Shown here piece by piece: positions 22,926 through 31,423 of a DNA stretch of 64,000 nt. The DNA is from SIG673 sp045653945. Lineage in GTDB: Bacteria; Bacillota; Clostridia; Oscillospirales; CAG-272. The first letter of the stretch is position 1. Each line of letters begins with the position of its first letter. The stretch is from assembly GCA_045653945.1 (NCBI GenBank), contig JAZOML010000016.1:1-64000 (forward strand), written 5' to 3'. A program made the translations under genes and the position numbers. The notes beneath the pieces were generated by a model. It worked only from the letters and a program-made list of their open reading frames with translations, did no database searches and had not been told where the DNA came from.

Positions 22926-25299
22926 ACACCCTTTTGATTTTCGCGTAGCTTCCCATCATCTTTTTCGTTCCGACGGTATCGAAGGCAATCTCGTAAAGCA
23001 TATCCGTACCCATTTTAGTAACTCCCATTACGATACCGTTACCAAAAACAGGATGACTTACGCAGTCGCCCACCGCAAACGTTTCCCCTGTACCCTTATG
23101 AATGGCAGGCTTTACAGTCGGCTTGCGCCCAAACTCACTTGATATATAATCTCCCGTACCGGAAGACGTACCCTTAGGCACAAATCCCGTACCGCCAAAG
23201 CGTGGCTTTTCGGCAGGCTTTTCCACGTCAAGCATTGCAGGCGGAAGATTTGAAAAGAACGGCGATAGCTTATTATACGAGGTTCTACCGTAAATAAGAC
23301 GCTCTCTTGTATGCGTTAAGAATAGCCTTTGCTTTGCTCTTGTTACCGCAACGTAGGCAAGACGTCGTTCCTCCTCCATTTCCACTTGGTCGTAAAGCGA
23401 CTGCGAGGAAGGAAAAATGCTTTCCTCAAGCGCAGGCAGGAATACGACGGGGAATTCAAGCCCCTTTGCACTGTGAACCGTCATCATTACAACCGCCTCG
23501 GCATCGGGGTCGTAGTTGTCAATATCCGCAACAAGCGCCATTTCCTCAAGGAACGCCGAAAGCGAGGCGTCCTCTCTTTCCTTTGCAAACGCAACGGCGT
23601 TTGAGATAAGCTCCTCTGCGTTTTCAAGACGGCTCTTACCCTCAAGCTCGTCCTGAGCCCTTAGCATATCACGGTATCCGGTAAGAGTTAAAACCTTGTC
23701 GATAAGAACGTCAAGCGGCTCTGTTCTCGCAATCTCGCGAAGCCTTAAAATGAGATTTACAAACTCACCAAGCTTAGTTGAGACCTTTGAAAGCACCGGA
23801 TACTCCTCGGCGTGTTTCATAACGTCAAACATCGACTTGCCCTCGGCGTTTGCGATATCGTAAACCGCCCCGACAGTGCTTTCGCCAATCTTACGCTTAG
23901 GCTCGTTTATGATACGCATAAGACGTACGTTGTCGGACGTGTTATTTATAAGGCAAAGGTAAGCGACGATATCCTTAATTTCCTTACGCTCGTGGAATCG
24001 AAGACCGCCGAGCACTCTATAAGGTACGCCGCTCCTTGTAAATGCGCTTTCAAGAGAGTTTGAAAGCGCGTTCATACGGTAAAGAATTGCAAAATCGTTA
24101 AGCGAACGTCCCTCGGTACGCTTGAACTCAAGAATTTTATCTACTATGTATCTTGCCTCGTCATTTTGCGTATCAAGTCTGCGTAGCGAAACGGGTGTAC
24201 CCACATCACCCGCAGTCCAAAGATTTTTGCCGTGTCGGTTGGTGTTTTGCTTGATTATCACGTTGGCAAGGTCAAGAATTGACTTGGTAGAGCGGTAATT
24301 TTGCTCTAATTTTACCACCTTGGCATCGCTTATTTCTCGGTCAAAATTAAGGATATTTTCAATATCCGCGCCTCTGAATCGGTAAATACTCTGGTCATCA
24401 TCGCCAACAACCATAAGATTTCTATGCTTTGCGGAAATGAGCGACGTGAGTACAAACTGTGCGTGGTTGGTGTCCTGATACTCATCAACGCAAACGTACC
24501 TGAACTTATTCTGACAGTATTCAAGTGCGTCGTTGTCCTCACGGAGCAGGCGTACCGTTTGCATAATTATATCGTCAAAGTCAACAGCGTTACTTGCCGT
24601 AAGTCTTTTTTGGTACTCACGGTAAAAATCCGCCATTTTCTTTTCTCGGAAGTCCTTTGCCTCAAAGGTTACGTCATAAGGCGTCAGCAGTCTGTCCTTT
24701 GCGTGGCTTATAAAGCCCTGCACCACCTTTGCGGGGAACATTTTTTCGTCGCCGCCCATATCCTTGATAACGGTGGTTATCAGCTTTTTGCTGTCATCGG
24801 CATCGTAAATGGTGAATTCCTTTCCGTATCCAATCCTATCACCATATCTACGGAGTAGCTTTACACAAATCGAGTGAAACGTGCCTGCCCAAATAGCGAC
24901 AGCCTCTTCCCCGACCTTCTTTTCGAGTCGGGTTTTCATCTCGTTTGCCGCCTTGTTGGTAAAGGTTATTGAAAGAATATTCCACGCTCTTACTCTATCC
25001 TCGGAGTATTTTTCAAGGAGTTTTTCAGCATCCTCTTTAGGTAAATTAATTGCGTTTTCAAGCTCCGCTATATCCGCCTCGCTCACCCACGCAGGCATAC
25101 GCTCCGAAAAATATGCGTTGCCGTATCTTATCATATACCCTATGCGGTTGACAAGCACTGTGGTTTTTCCGCTACCCGCACCCGCAAGAATAAGCAAAGG
25201 ACCGTTTACAGTATAAACGGCTTCCCTTTGCTTTTCGTTTAAATGGTCAAAAATTCTGTCAAATAAAGCCCTTTTGGCTTTTAAAAATCTTTCTTTCAC
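22924..25299 (-). CDS. UvrD/PcrA-type superfamily I DNA helicase
   Basis: A 791-aa 3'-5' DNA helicase for repair and replication-conflict removal, by homology with PcrA/UvrD. Visible motifs: Q-motif LNEKQREAV, Walker A LAGAGSGKTTVL (about residue 37), Ia SITFTNKAANEMK, motif II VDEYQDTN, III VVGDDDQSIYRFRGA, IV LEQNYRST, V MTVHSAKGLEFPVVF and VI RRLAYVAVTRAKQ. A C-terminal tail (VGDCVSHPVFGNGIVMGV) is the PcrA-type RNA polymerase-interacting region. The start is a GTG at 25299 with no clear Shine-Dalgarno; it lies at the end of a dispersed palindromic element. A downstream start is possible. Confidence 0.94.
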   Translation of the reverse strand: MKERFLKAKRALFDRIFDHLNEKQREAVYTVNGPLLILAGAGSGKTTVLVNRIGYMIRYGNAYFSERMPAWVSEADIAELENAINLPKEDAEKLLEKYSEDRVRAWNILSITFTNKAANEMKTRLEKKVGEEAVAIWAGTFHSICVKLLRRYGDRIGYGKEFTIYDADDSKKLITTVIKDMGGDEKMFPAKVVQGFISHAKDRLLTPYDVTFEAKDFREKKMADFYREYQKRLTASNAVDFDDIIMQTVRLLREDNDALEYCQNKFRYVCVDEYQDTNHAQFVLTSLISAKHRNLMVVGDDDQSIYRFRGADIENILNFDREISDAKVVKLEQNYRSTKSILDLANVIIKQNTNRHGKNLWTAGDVGTPVSLRRLDTQNDEARYIVDKILEFKRTEGRSLNDFAILYRMNALSNSLESAFTRSGVPYRVLGGLRFHERKEIKDIVAYLCLINNTSDNVRLMRIINEPKRKIGESTVGAVYDIANAEGKSMFDVMKHAEEYPVLSKVSTKLGEFVNLILRLREIARTEPLDVLIDKVLTLTGYRDMLRAQDELEGKSRLENAEELISNAVAFAKEREDASLSAFLEEMALVADIDNYDPDAEAVVMMTVHSAKGLEFPVVFLPALEESIFPSSQSLYDQVEMEEERRLAYVAVTRAKQRLFLTHTRERLIYGRTSYNKLSPFFSNLPPAMLDVEKPAEKPRFGGTGFVPKGTSSGTGDYISSEFGRKPTVKPAIHKGTGETFAVGDCVSHPVFGNGIVMGVTKMGTDMLYEIAFDTVGTKKMMGSYAKIKRV

Positions 25300-25345
25300 G
25301 CTTTTTGTAAAAAGCTTAGCAAAAACTTCCCTTACGGGCTACCGC
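25300..25345 (+). repeat. Dispersed palindromic element, copy 4
   Basis: GCTTTTT-GT-AAAAAGC, then TTAGCAAAAACTTCCCTTACGGGCTACCGC. It abuts the start codon of the uvrD/pcrA gene. Confidence 0.7.
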
Positions 25346-25473
25346 TCGTGCATCGTTCCGATTTTTGCGTAAGCTTGTGCTTTCCTTTTGCTTTTTATGA
25401 TTTAAAATTCACTGTTGGCTTCAAATAGCGATGTCAACCCTGTTTGCAGAAAAGTCCGCATCGCCGTTTGCCT

Positions 25474-25489
25474 GCAGGCGCGCGCCTGC
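25474..25489. repeat. Perfect 16-bp GC palindrome at the recR stop
   Basis: GCAGGCGCGCGCCTGC, directly after the recR stop codon. There is no T-run, so it is not a normal intrinsic terminator. Confidence 0.5.
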
Positions 25490-26089
25490 TTAGAAGTCCC
25501 GTCTACCCTCAATAGCACGAAGAAGTGTGAGCTTATCCGCATATTCAATATCCGCGCCGACGGGTATACCGTAGGCAAGGCGGGTAATCTTTACGCCCGT
25601 AGGCTTGATAACTCGGCTGACGTACATAGCGGTAGTTTCCCCCTCAACGGTAGCGCCCGTAGCTATCATTACCTCCTCAGCGCCGATTTTCTTGATACGC
25701 TCGGGAAGTGTCATTATGTTGAGGTCCTGCACACCCTTACCGCCCTTTGGCGAGATAACTCCGCCAAGCACGTGGTATACTCCGCTATATTCCTTGATTT
25801 TTTCAAAGGAATTGACTGCGCGGCTGTCCTCAACCACACAAATTATCTTTTTATCTCTGCTCTCGTCCGAGCAAATCGGACAAAGCGCTCCTGCGGTAAT
25901 ATTTCCGCACTCAGGGCAGGCGTGAATCGTTTTTTTAGCGTTATCTATTGAAGATAGGAAGGCTGCAACCTCTGCTTCTCCCATATCAAGTACGCCAAAT
26001 GCCATACGCTCCGCACTTTTTCTGCCTACACCGGGCAAACGGCGAAACGCCTCTATCATAACCTCAAGAGGTGCAATAAATTCACTCAT
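25490..26089 (-). CDS. recR: Recombination mediator RecR
   Basis: A 199-aa DNA clamp acting with RecF/RecO to load RecA at gaps. The N-terminal helix-hairpin-helix (RRLPGVGRKSAERMAFG), a four-cysteine zinc finger (CPECGNITAGALCPIC), a Toprim domain (IICVVEDSRAVNSFEK, then YHVLGGVISP) and the C-terminal Walker-B-like ATGATVEGETTAMY are in the usual order. It is 5 bp downstream of ybaB in the dnaX-ybaB-recR operon. Confidence 0.97.
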   Translation of the reverse strand: MSEFIAPLEVMIEAFRRLPGVGRKSAERMAFGVLDMGEAEVAAFLSSIDNAKKTIHACPECGNITAGALCPICSDESRDKKIICVVEDSRAVNSFEKIKEYSGVYHVLGGVISPKGGKGVQDLNIMTLPERIKKIGAEEVMIATGATVEGETTAMYVSRVIKPTGVKITRLAYGIPVGADIEYADKLTLLRAIEGRRDF

Positions 26090-26094
26090 AGTTA

Positions 26095-26463
26095 TTAAAA
26101 CATACCGGGCATTCCGGGAATACCAAGACCGCCCATCATACCGCCAAGACCACCGGTAACCTTACCCATTTGCTCAGCCGCATCGTCCTCAACCGTCTTA
26201 ATTGCCTCGTTTACCGCCGCAACGATGATATCGGAAAGTGTTTCGATATCATCGGGGTCAACTATTTCAGGAGCTATGTCGATAGATACAACCTGCTTTT
26301 TGCCGTTCATTTTTACGGTTACAACACCGCCGCCTGCCTTGACCTCGTATTCCTTAGCCTCAAGCTCAGCCTGTACGCGAGCCATATCCTCCTGCATTTT
26401 CTTAATCATTCCCTGCATATTTGCAGGGCCGCCTCTGTATTCGTTTGGAATTCTTGCTTTCAT
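26095..26463 (-). CDS. ybaB: YbaB/EbfC nucleoid-associated protein
   Basis: A 122-aa small DNA-binding protein. The coiled N-terminal region GMIKKMQEDMARVQAELEAKEYEVKAGGGVVTVKMNGKK and a later DPDDIETLSDIIVAAVNEAI are the family core; the C-terminus is Gly/Met-rich (GGLGGMMGGLGIPGMPGMF) as usual. AGGA precedes the ATG at 26463. It sits between dnaX and recR, the conserved order in Firmicutes. Confidence 0.95.
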   Translation of the reverse strand: MKARIPNEYRGGPANMQGMIKKMQEDMARVQAELEAKEYEVKAGGGVVTVKMNGKKQVVSIDIAPEIVDPDDIETLSDIIVAAVNEAIKTVEDDAAEQMGKVTGGLGGMMGGLGIPGMPGMF

Positions 26464-26503
26464 TTCGGTCCTATCCTTTCAGTATAGTTTTATAGGTAAA
26501 TTA

Positions 26504-28093
26504 TTAATTATCGTCAATGTCATCAAGGTCATCAAGAGGACTTCTTTCCTCTTTGTTTTTGCTTCCGTTTTCTACGAAATCAATCTTGTCCGCAGCTATC
26601 GGTGCTGCCGCAAAGGTTACGGAAAGATTAGCAATCAACGCCTTGGTTTGCGGAGTGTCAAGCATATCCTTTGCCATAGCCCCGTCAACTCTTATAACGA
26701 GCCGTCCGTTCATTTCATAAGCTCTTGAAACCTTCATAAACGGTGCGAGCGCAGGATTGGTGTCCCCCACTTTTTTTACCGCCTCTGCCCACCAAGGCGC
26801 TTGCTTGGGCGCACTCCTTACCGATATGTCGCTGCTCGGCTTAATCGGCTCAACGGGTGGAGGCGTTACCGCTTTTTTATAGGATACGGTAGTCGACACA
26901 CTCGGCGTTGCAGCTGCGCTTAAAGGCGGCGTAACAGACACTGTGCCGCCCACTATTCGCTCTTCAAGAGCCGTTATTCTCGCCGCAAGTCCCTGTACCC
27001 CGGTATCAAGCTTATCATCGCACATTTTGAGCAGCGCCATCTCAGCGCAAAGCCTCTTACTTGCGCCGACTCTGAGCATATTCGTATGAGCCTCCTCAAG
27101 TATGGCGCAGTGTCGCATAAGCGTTGCGCCGTTAAAGGACGAGGTAAGCGTCTTTATCATTTCATATTCCTCGCCCGTAAGGTCGAGATAGCTTTCAGGA
27201 GTCTTTGCAGTCCTGAAAACAAGCATATCACGGTAAAAATCGGTAAGCTCCTGCCAGAATACTGTCATTTCGGTAGCTGATGAAACGATTTTAGCAACGA
27301 TATCAAACAACTTGTCCGTATCCTTATCCTTAATCGCCTGCACAACCTCAGCCGACTTTTCACGCCCGATTGCACCCGTTATAGCCTTGACCGTGTCAAG
27401 AGTTACGGTGCTTCCGTCGCCTGCACAAAGCTCAAGAAGACTGATAGCATCACGCATACCGCCCTGAGCCATTCGTGCAATAACTTTTGCCGCCGCAGGC
27501 TCGGTTTTTATCCCCTCTTGCTCGGAAATATAAAGAAGCCTGTTTGCAATAACCTCTGCGGAAATACGGCGGAATTCAAATTTTTGGCAACGGGAAAGTA
27601 TGGTCGATGGTATCTTTTGCTGCTCGGTTGTCGCCAGAATAAATACTACTCTTGCCGGCGGCTCTTCAAGCGTTTTAAGTAGCGCATTGAAGGCACTTTG
27701 CGTAAGCATATGAACCTCGTCTATTATGTAAACTCGGTTTTTGAGCATCGAGGGGGCGTACATTACCTCCTCACGTATATCTCTAATGTAGTCAACACCC
27801 GTATTAGATGCGGCGTCCATTTCAATAACGTCGGTAGTACGCTCCTCATCTATTGCACGACAAGCATCACACTTGCCGCAGGGACTTCCGTCTACCGGTG
27901 CAAGGCAGTTTACCGCCTTAGCGAGCAGCTTTGCGCAGGTGGTCTTACCCGTACCGCGTGAGCCGCAAAACAAGTATGCGTGAGAGCATCTATCGTTCTT
28001 TACCTCATACTTAAGCACAGAGGTTATATGCTCCTGACCGCAGACAGAATCAAAATCCTTCGGTCTCCATTTACGATATAGTGCTTGATACAT
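26504..28093 (-). CDS. dnaX: DNA polymerase III gamma/tau subunit
   Basis: Clamp-loader ATPase, 529 aa. Walker A is CGSRGTGKTTCAK (about residue 44), four zinc cysteines lie in CLAPVDGSPCGKCDAC, Walker B is IIDEVHML, and the SRC sensor lies at ILSRCQKFEF. Domain III runs to about residue 370, then a Pro/Ser linker (about 380-430) and a short tau-like tail. No A-rich slippery sequence was noticed, so only one product is called. The leader between the SRP RNA and this gene is long and full of repeats. Confidence 0.96.
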   Translation of the reverse strand: MYQALYRKWRPKDFDSVCGQEHITSVLKYEVKNDRCSHAYLFCGSRGTGKTTCAKLLAKAVNCLAPVDGSPCGKCDACRAIDEERTTDVIEMDAASNTGVDYIRDIREEVMYAPSMLKNRVYIIDEVHMLTQSAFNALLKTLEEPPARVVFILATTEQQKIPSTILSRCQKFEFRRISAEVIANRLLYISEQEGIKTEPAAAKVIARMAQGGMRDAISLLELCAGDGSTVTLDTVKAITGAIGREKSAEVVQAIKDKDTDKLFDIVAKIVSSATEMTVFWQELTDFYRDMLVFRTAKTPESYLDLTGEEYEMIKTLTSSFNGATLMRHCAILEEAHTNMLRVGASKRLCAEMALLKMCDDKLDTGVQGLAARITALEERIVGGTVSVTPPLSAAATPSVSTTVSYKKAVTPPPVEPIKPSSDISVRSAPKQAPWWAEAVKKVGDTNPALAPFMKVSRAYEMNGRLVIRVDGAMAKDMLDTPQTKALIANLSVTFAAAPIAADKIDFVENGSKNKEERSPLDDLDDIDDN

Positions 28094-28139
28094 AGTTTAT
28101 CCCCCTATATAGTTTCCTGATTTGAACAGGGATATGGTC

Positions 28140-28180
28140 GCTTTTTGAAAAAAGCTTAGCAAAAACTTCTTTTACACCGT
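28140..28180 (+). repeat. Dispersed palindromic element, copy 5
   Basis: GCTTTTTGAAAAAAGC, then TTAGCAAAAACTTCTTTTACACCG. It lies in the dnaX leader and merges into the left arm of the 20-bp inverted repeat. Confidence 0.7.
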
Positions 28181-28239
28181 TGCCATAGACTTTTTTGTAG
28201 ATTTTACACCTGTTTTTTATCTATGGCAACGGTGTAAAA
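28170..28239. repeat. Perfect 20-bp inverted repeat in the dnaX leader
   Basis: TTTTACACCGTTGCCATAGA (28170-28189) and its exact reverse complement (28220-28239), with a 30-base spacer. A related imperfect pair sharing TTACACCGTT lies at 47106-47140. Confidence 0.85.
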
Positions 28240-28317
28240 TATCTTTCTTTAAAGCCTTCAAAGAGCCCCCGTCAAAGCAGCAAACATCTTGAAAGCTGAA
28301 ATACAGTAAATTAAATA

Positions 28318-28648
28318 GCGACGAAGTGAGCAAAGCGATGCTTTATTTGACATAAAGCGAGCCGCTCACAAGGATGAAACGAAGTATTACACGTTTTTGC
28401 AAAGATATAATCTGCCGAAGAAAAATTGCGTAAGACTAGGCGCGACGAAGCGAGCAAAGCGAAGCTTTATTTGACATAAAGCGAGCTGCTCACAAGGATA
28501 AAACGACGTATTACACATTTTGCAAAGACATAGTCTGCCGAAGAAAAATTGTGTAAGACTAGGCGCGACGACGCGAGCAAAGTGAAGCTTTATTTGACAT
28601 AAAGCGAGCTGCTCGCAAGGATGAAACGACGTATTACACGATTTTTCA
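28318..28648. repeat. Tandem repeat, about 123 bp, 2.7 copies
   Basis: Copies begin at 28318, 28442 and 28565 (each GCGACG...GAGCAAAG); the third stops where the SRP RNA 3' end begins. Within each unit GCTTTAT-TTGAC-ATAAAGC forms a hairpin, enlarged by flanking GAGCA/TGCTC. Differences between copies are few. The minus strand carries an open frame through the repeat (CNTSFxPCEQLALCQIKL...), taken as an artefact. The 28094-28648 gap holds no convincing gene. Confidence 0.85.
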
Positions 28649-28967
28649 AAAGCAGAAGGCAAGATACGGGATACGGCCATACACCTCACTCCGAACACGA
28701 TTATATACACGGTAACCACGGTTCACGCTCGGAACAGGCACTCTCGTGGCACATCAAACATACCCCTTAATGCTGCTCGGTGCGCCCGCCTGACATGGTT
28801 CGAGGCCATTGATTGCACAAGACCCATTCGTCAACACGATTCCACATAGTGCAGACTGCACATAATCGGCCCTCGGATCGGAAACCACCCCTACTGTAGC
28901 GGATTGTAGGTTACAGGGCACCGCTAGTTCCCCGGCCGGTATGACCTTATTCCGTATCTTGCCTTGC
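28648..28967 (-). ncRNA. ffs: Signal recognition particle RNA, large type
   Basis: RNA scaffold of the signal recognition particle. Domain IV is seen on the minus strand at 28764-28798: GTCAGG on the 5' side and AGCAGCATTAAGG on the 3' side of the tip, the Ffh-binding loops. An Alu-like domain near the 5' end contains GCCGGGGAACTAGCGG and CCTGTAACCTACAATCCGC. The ends pair over 12 bp (GGCAAGATACGG with CCGTATCTTGCC), defining a transcript of about 310-320 nt. A consensus promoter lies just upstream. Position upstream of dnaX is as in Bacillus (scr-dnaX). The 3' end is approximate, at a short T-run. Confidence 0.93.
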
Positions 28968-28973
28968 TTATAT

Positions 28974-29002
28974 ATTATAACCTAATATAAATTATTTTGC
29001 AA
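28974..29002 (-). promoter_or_regulatory. Sigma-A-type promoter for the SRP RNA
   Basis: Minus strand TTGCAA (28997-29002), 17-bp spacer, TATAAT (28974-28979); transcription start about 28967. Confidence 0.85.
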
Positions 29003-29168
29003 TACTTTTTTACAATGTTTTCAATTTTTTAACCTTTTTGTGCTTCCAAGATGCCAAAATTTCAAAAAAACACCTCACGTCCCCCTTGTATCATCTGAAA
29101 ACACCTATATTTTCGCACAAATCAAGGCTTGAATATTGTAACATTTTTTGAAATAATACAAATTCCTC

Positions 29169-29197
29169 TTGAAAGTCAGACGTATATGTTATATAAT
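29169..29197 (+). promoter_or_regulatory. Sigma-A-type promoter for the comEB-like operon
   Basis: TTGAAA (29169-29174), 17-bp spacer, TATAAT (29192-29197). The rest of the gap 28968-29237 is AT-rich with nothing else seen. Confidence 0.7.
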
Positions 29198-29237
29198 ATA
29201 TTTAACTTTTTCAAAGTATTACATAGGAGTTTAAAAT

Positions 29238-29726
29238 ATGGAAAGAGTGTCTAAGGAAAACTACTATCTTGATATAGCGCAAACCGTTGCAACGAGAAGC
29301 ACCTGCTTGCGCAAGTCATTTGGCGCAATAATCGTCAAAAATGACACCATAATTTCAACGGGTTACAACGGCGCTCCCAGAGGACGCCTCAACTGCTCGG
29401 ATATTGGCAAATGTATCAGAGATGAGCTCAATATTCCGCGCGGCGAAAGATACGAGCTCTGCCGCTCAGTACACGCAGAGGCTAACGCAATTATAGCCGC
29501 ATCGAGAGAAAATATGCTCGGTTCAACCCTATATATGGCTTGTCTTGATTCTAAAACGGGTGAGCTTGTACCAAACACCTGCTCCTGCGCTATGTGTAAA
29601 AAGCTAATCCTCAACGCAGGAATTGAAAAGGTTGTTATCCGCAATACAAATACGGACTATTTAACTGTTCGCGTTCGCGATTGGCTCGAGGACGACGATA
29701 GCCTTGAGGGCAGACGCGGTTATTAA
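29238..29726 (+). CDS. dCMP deaminase-family protein (ComEB-like)
   Basis: A 162-aa zinc cytidine/deoxycytidylate deaminase. The zinc/catalytic motif is CRSVHAEANAI (HAE), followed by the CxxC ligands in NTCSCAMCKKLI; RGRLNCSDIGKCIRDELNIPRG is the insertion seen in dCMP deaminases. It would supply dUMP for thymidylate synthesis. It is the first gene of a five-gene plus-strand run, with its own consensus promoter and AGGAG-like site ahead of the ATG at 29238. Confidence 0.9.
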   Translation: MERVSKENYYLDIAQTVATRSTCLRKSFGAIIVKNDTIISTGYNGAPRGRLNCSDIGKCIRDELNIPRGERYELCRSVHAEANAIIAASRENMLGSTLYMACLDSKTGELVPNTCSCAMCKKLILNAGIEKVVIRNTNTDYLTVRVRDWLEDDDSLEGRRGY

Positions 29727-29745
29727 ATTTTGAACGGAGCTGAAA

Positions 29746-30477
29746 ATGGCAAAAAATAAAGTCAACACTATATTTTCCAATGATAAGCCCCCAAAAAGCA
29801 GGACGGGACTTCTAAAATTCTTAGCATTTGTCCTTGCGGTAACGATAATCGTGCTATCTGCGGTACTAATCTCGGAGATATTCGGCACTGAGCACCTCGT
29901 TTCAAAGAACGGCGGCGCAACAATGATAGATTCTCGCAACGAGGTTACCTATAATCTACTGCTTCCCTGTCCTTATTGGGTAAACCTTGATATAAGCAAG
30001 CCATACGCAGAATGCGGAGATACGTTATTTTACAAGATTATTTACGTCGATACCGACGGTGAAAACAAACACGTTGATCCGCTTAAAATGATTGCTACGG
30101 TAGATGACCTTGGCATAGTAGACGTTTATCTTGCTCAAGGCTTTACACTTCCTACTTTAAGAGAAATGAACCCCGACGCGGGCTTTATTTACTACGTCGG
30201 AGCTAAGGAAGTACCTGCGGGAGTTTTAACCAAGGAGCACTCAAAAACGGTAACCGACCTTATTTTAGACAAAGAAGGCTCGGTTTACCCTTCAAATATC
30301 AATCCATCTTCAAGACGAAATATCTACCTGTCCAGCGTAAACTACATTTACATTAGATACACCGTTGAATTTTTCGTTACCGAGGACGGCGAAATGTATC
30401 TACAAGACCCCATAACGAGAAAATGCGTTAAAGCCACCGCCGAGCTGACCGAAATTTTTGGAAGCTCAAAGCAATAA
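29746..30477 (+). CDS. Single-pass membrane protein of unknown function
   Basis: A 243-aa protein: cytoplasmic basic N-terminus (residues 1-21), one membrane helix (LLKFLAFVLAVTIIVLSAVLI, about 22-43), then a roughly 195-residue probably extracellular domain rich in aromatic and Asp residues (CPYWVNLDISKPYAECGDTLFYKIIYVDTDGEN). Two cysteines about 13 residues apart could pair. I do not recognise the family. It lies 19 bp after the deaminase and 15 bp before the phosphatase gene, so it is co-transcribed with them. Confidence 0.75.
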   Translation: MAKNKVNTIFSNDKPPKSRTGLLKFLAFVLAVTIIVLSAVLISEIFGTEHLVSKNGGATMIDSRNEVTYNLLLPCPYWVNLDISKPYAECGDTLFYKIIYVDTDGENKHVDPLKMIATVDDLGIVDVYLAQGFTLPTLREMNPDAGFIYYVGAKEVPAGVLTKEHSKTVTDLILDKEGSVYPSNINPSSRRNIYLSSVNYIYIRYTVEFFVTEDGEMYLQDPITRKCVKATAELTEIFGSSKQ

Positions 30478-30492
30478 AAGGGAGCTTTGGTT

Positions 30493-30972
30493 ATGATAAA
30501 CGAATTGCCGGTTCTCCAAAAAAACGATACGCAGACCGACACAAAAACGAGAGTTTGCTTTGTATGTACGGGAAACACTTGCCGTTCCCCTATGGCGGCG
30601 GCAACGCTTAACCACCTCGGCAAGGGCGCATATTTTGCCGCATCCGCAGGGCTTTCGGCGGTTACGGGAGACCGTATATCAGAAAACGCCGTAAAGGCAC
30701 TTGAAAACGCAGGGATTAAAAGCACCCCCGAAAACAATTATAAGGAGCATAGAGCAATCGAAACGAGCGAGGAATTTCTTGAACGCTTTGATAAAATCGT
30801 TGCAATAAGCAAAAGCCACGCCTTCAATTTGATATGCTCCTATCCCACCCTCGCAGGCAAAATAACGGTTATGCCAACCGATATCCCCGACCCATTTATG
30901 TACGGAGAACAGGTGTATAACAAATGCCTTGACACAATAATCAAATGCATAAAGGAGCTTTTTGCATTATGA
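30493..30972 (+). CDS. Low-molecular-weight protein-tyrosine-phosphatase family
   Basis: A 159-aa cysteine phosphatase. The P-loop CTGNTCRSP (C-x5-R) is at about residues 25-33 and the general acid lies in DIPDPFMYG near residue 135. It could act on protein phosphotyrosine or phosphoarginine (YwlE-like); the sequence alone does not decide. An N-terminal extension of about 20 residues precedes the P-loop. The ATG at 30493 has GGGAG at 8 bp. Its stop overlaps the rimI start (ATGA). Confidence 0.87.
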   Translation: MINELPVLQKNDTQTDTKTRVCFVCTGNTCRSPMAAATLNHLGKGAYFAASAGLSAVTGDRISENAVKALENAGIKSTPENNYKEHRAIETSEEFLERFDKIVAISKSHAFNLICSYPTLAGKITVMPTDIPDPFMYGEQVYNKCLDTIIKCIKELFAL

Positions 30973-31421
30973 TAAGATATGCGTGCGGGGACGACCTTGC
31001 ATTGATAATTGAAGCGGAAAAACAGTGTTTTTTGGGCGACCCTTGGGGTGATAATACCGTTGCTTCAATGATAACTGACGAAAACGTAGGCTTTGCCCTA
31101 TACTTTTCCGATGATGACCAAAAAAACCTTGCAGCCTACCTCGTATACTCCAAAACCGACCCTATTGAGCTTTATAAAATCGCTGTCCTTCCTGCCCACC
31201 GTAAAGGGGGACTCGGCGCTTTTCTTATGAACGTACTCCTTTCCGTTGCTGCCGAAAGTGAGGAAAGACGCATCGTTTTAGAGGTACGCGAGGGGAATAC
31301 CGCCGCCATTTCACTCTATAAGAAATTCGGATTTAAGATGGACTGTGTGCGCAAAAACTACTACAAAAACCCAACCGAAAATGCGATACTTATGTCGCTC
31401 GATTTAAACGAAAGGCAATAA
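30969..31421 (+). CDS. rimI: Ribosomal protein S18-alanine N-acetyltransferase
   Basis: A 150-aa GNAT acetyltransferase. The acetyl-CoA site is VLPAHRKGGLGAFLMNVLL (about residues 73-92) and the C-terminal signature is LEVREGNTAAISLYKKFGF, characteristic of RimI. The start ATG at 30969 overlaps the preceding stop by 4 bases and begins the family pattern MIRYACGDDLALIIEAEKQCF. It is 2 bp ahead of tsaD, a pairing conserved in Firmicutes. Confidence 0.92.
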   Translation: MIRYACGDDLALIIEAEKQCFLGDPWGDNTVASMITDENVGFALYFSDDDQKNLAAYLVYSKTDPIELYKIAVLPAHRKGGLGAFLMNVLLSVAAESEERRIVLEVREGNTAAISLYKKFGFKMDCVRKNYYKNPTENAILMSLDLNERQ

Positions 31422-31423
31422 AA

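Noticed and set aside
26504..28093. Programmed frameshift in dnaX giving gamma and tau
   Set aside because: I did not find an A-rich slippery heptamer with a following hairpin.
28318..28648. CRISPR array
   Set aside because: Units are 123 bp with no alternating short repeat and unique spacer pattern.
28387..28719. 110-aa minus ORF across the tandem repeats
   Set aside because: Its sequence is just the translated 123-bp repeat and it runs into the SRP RNA; no start context.
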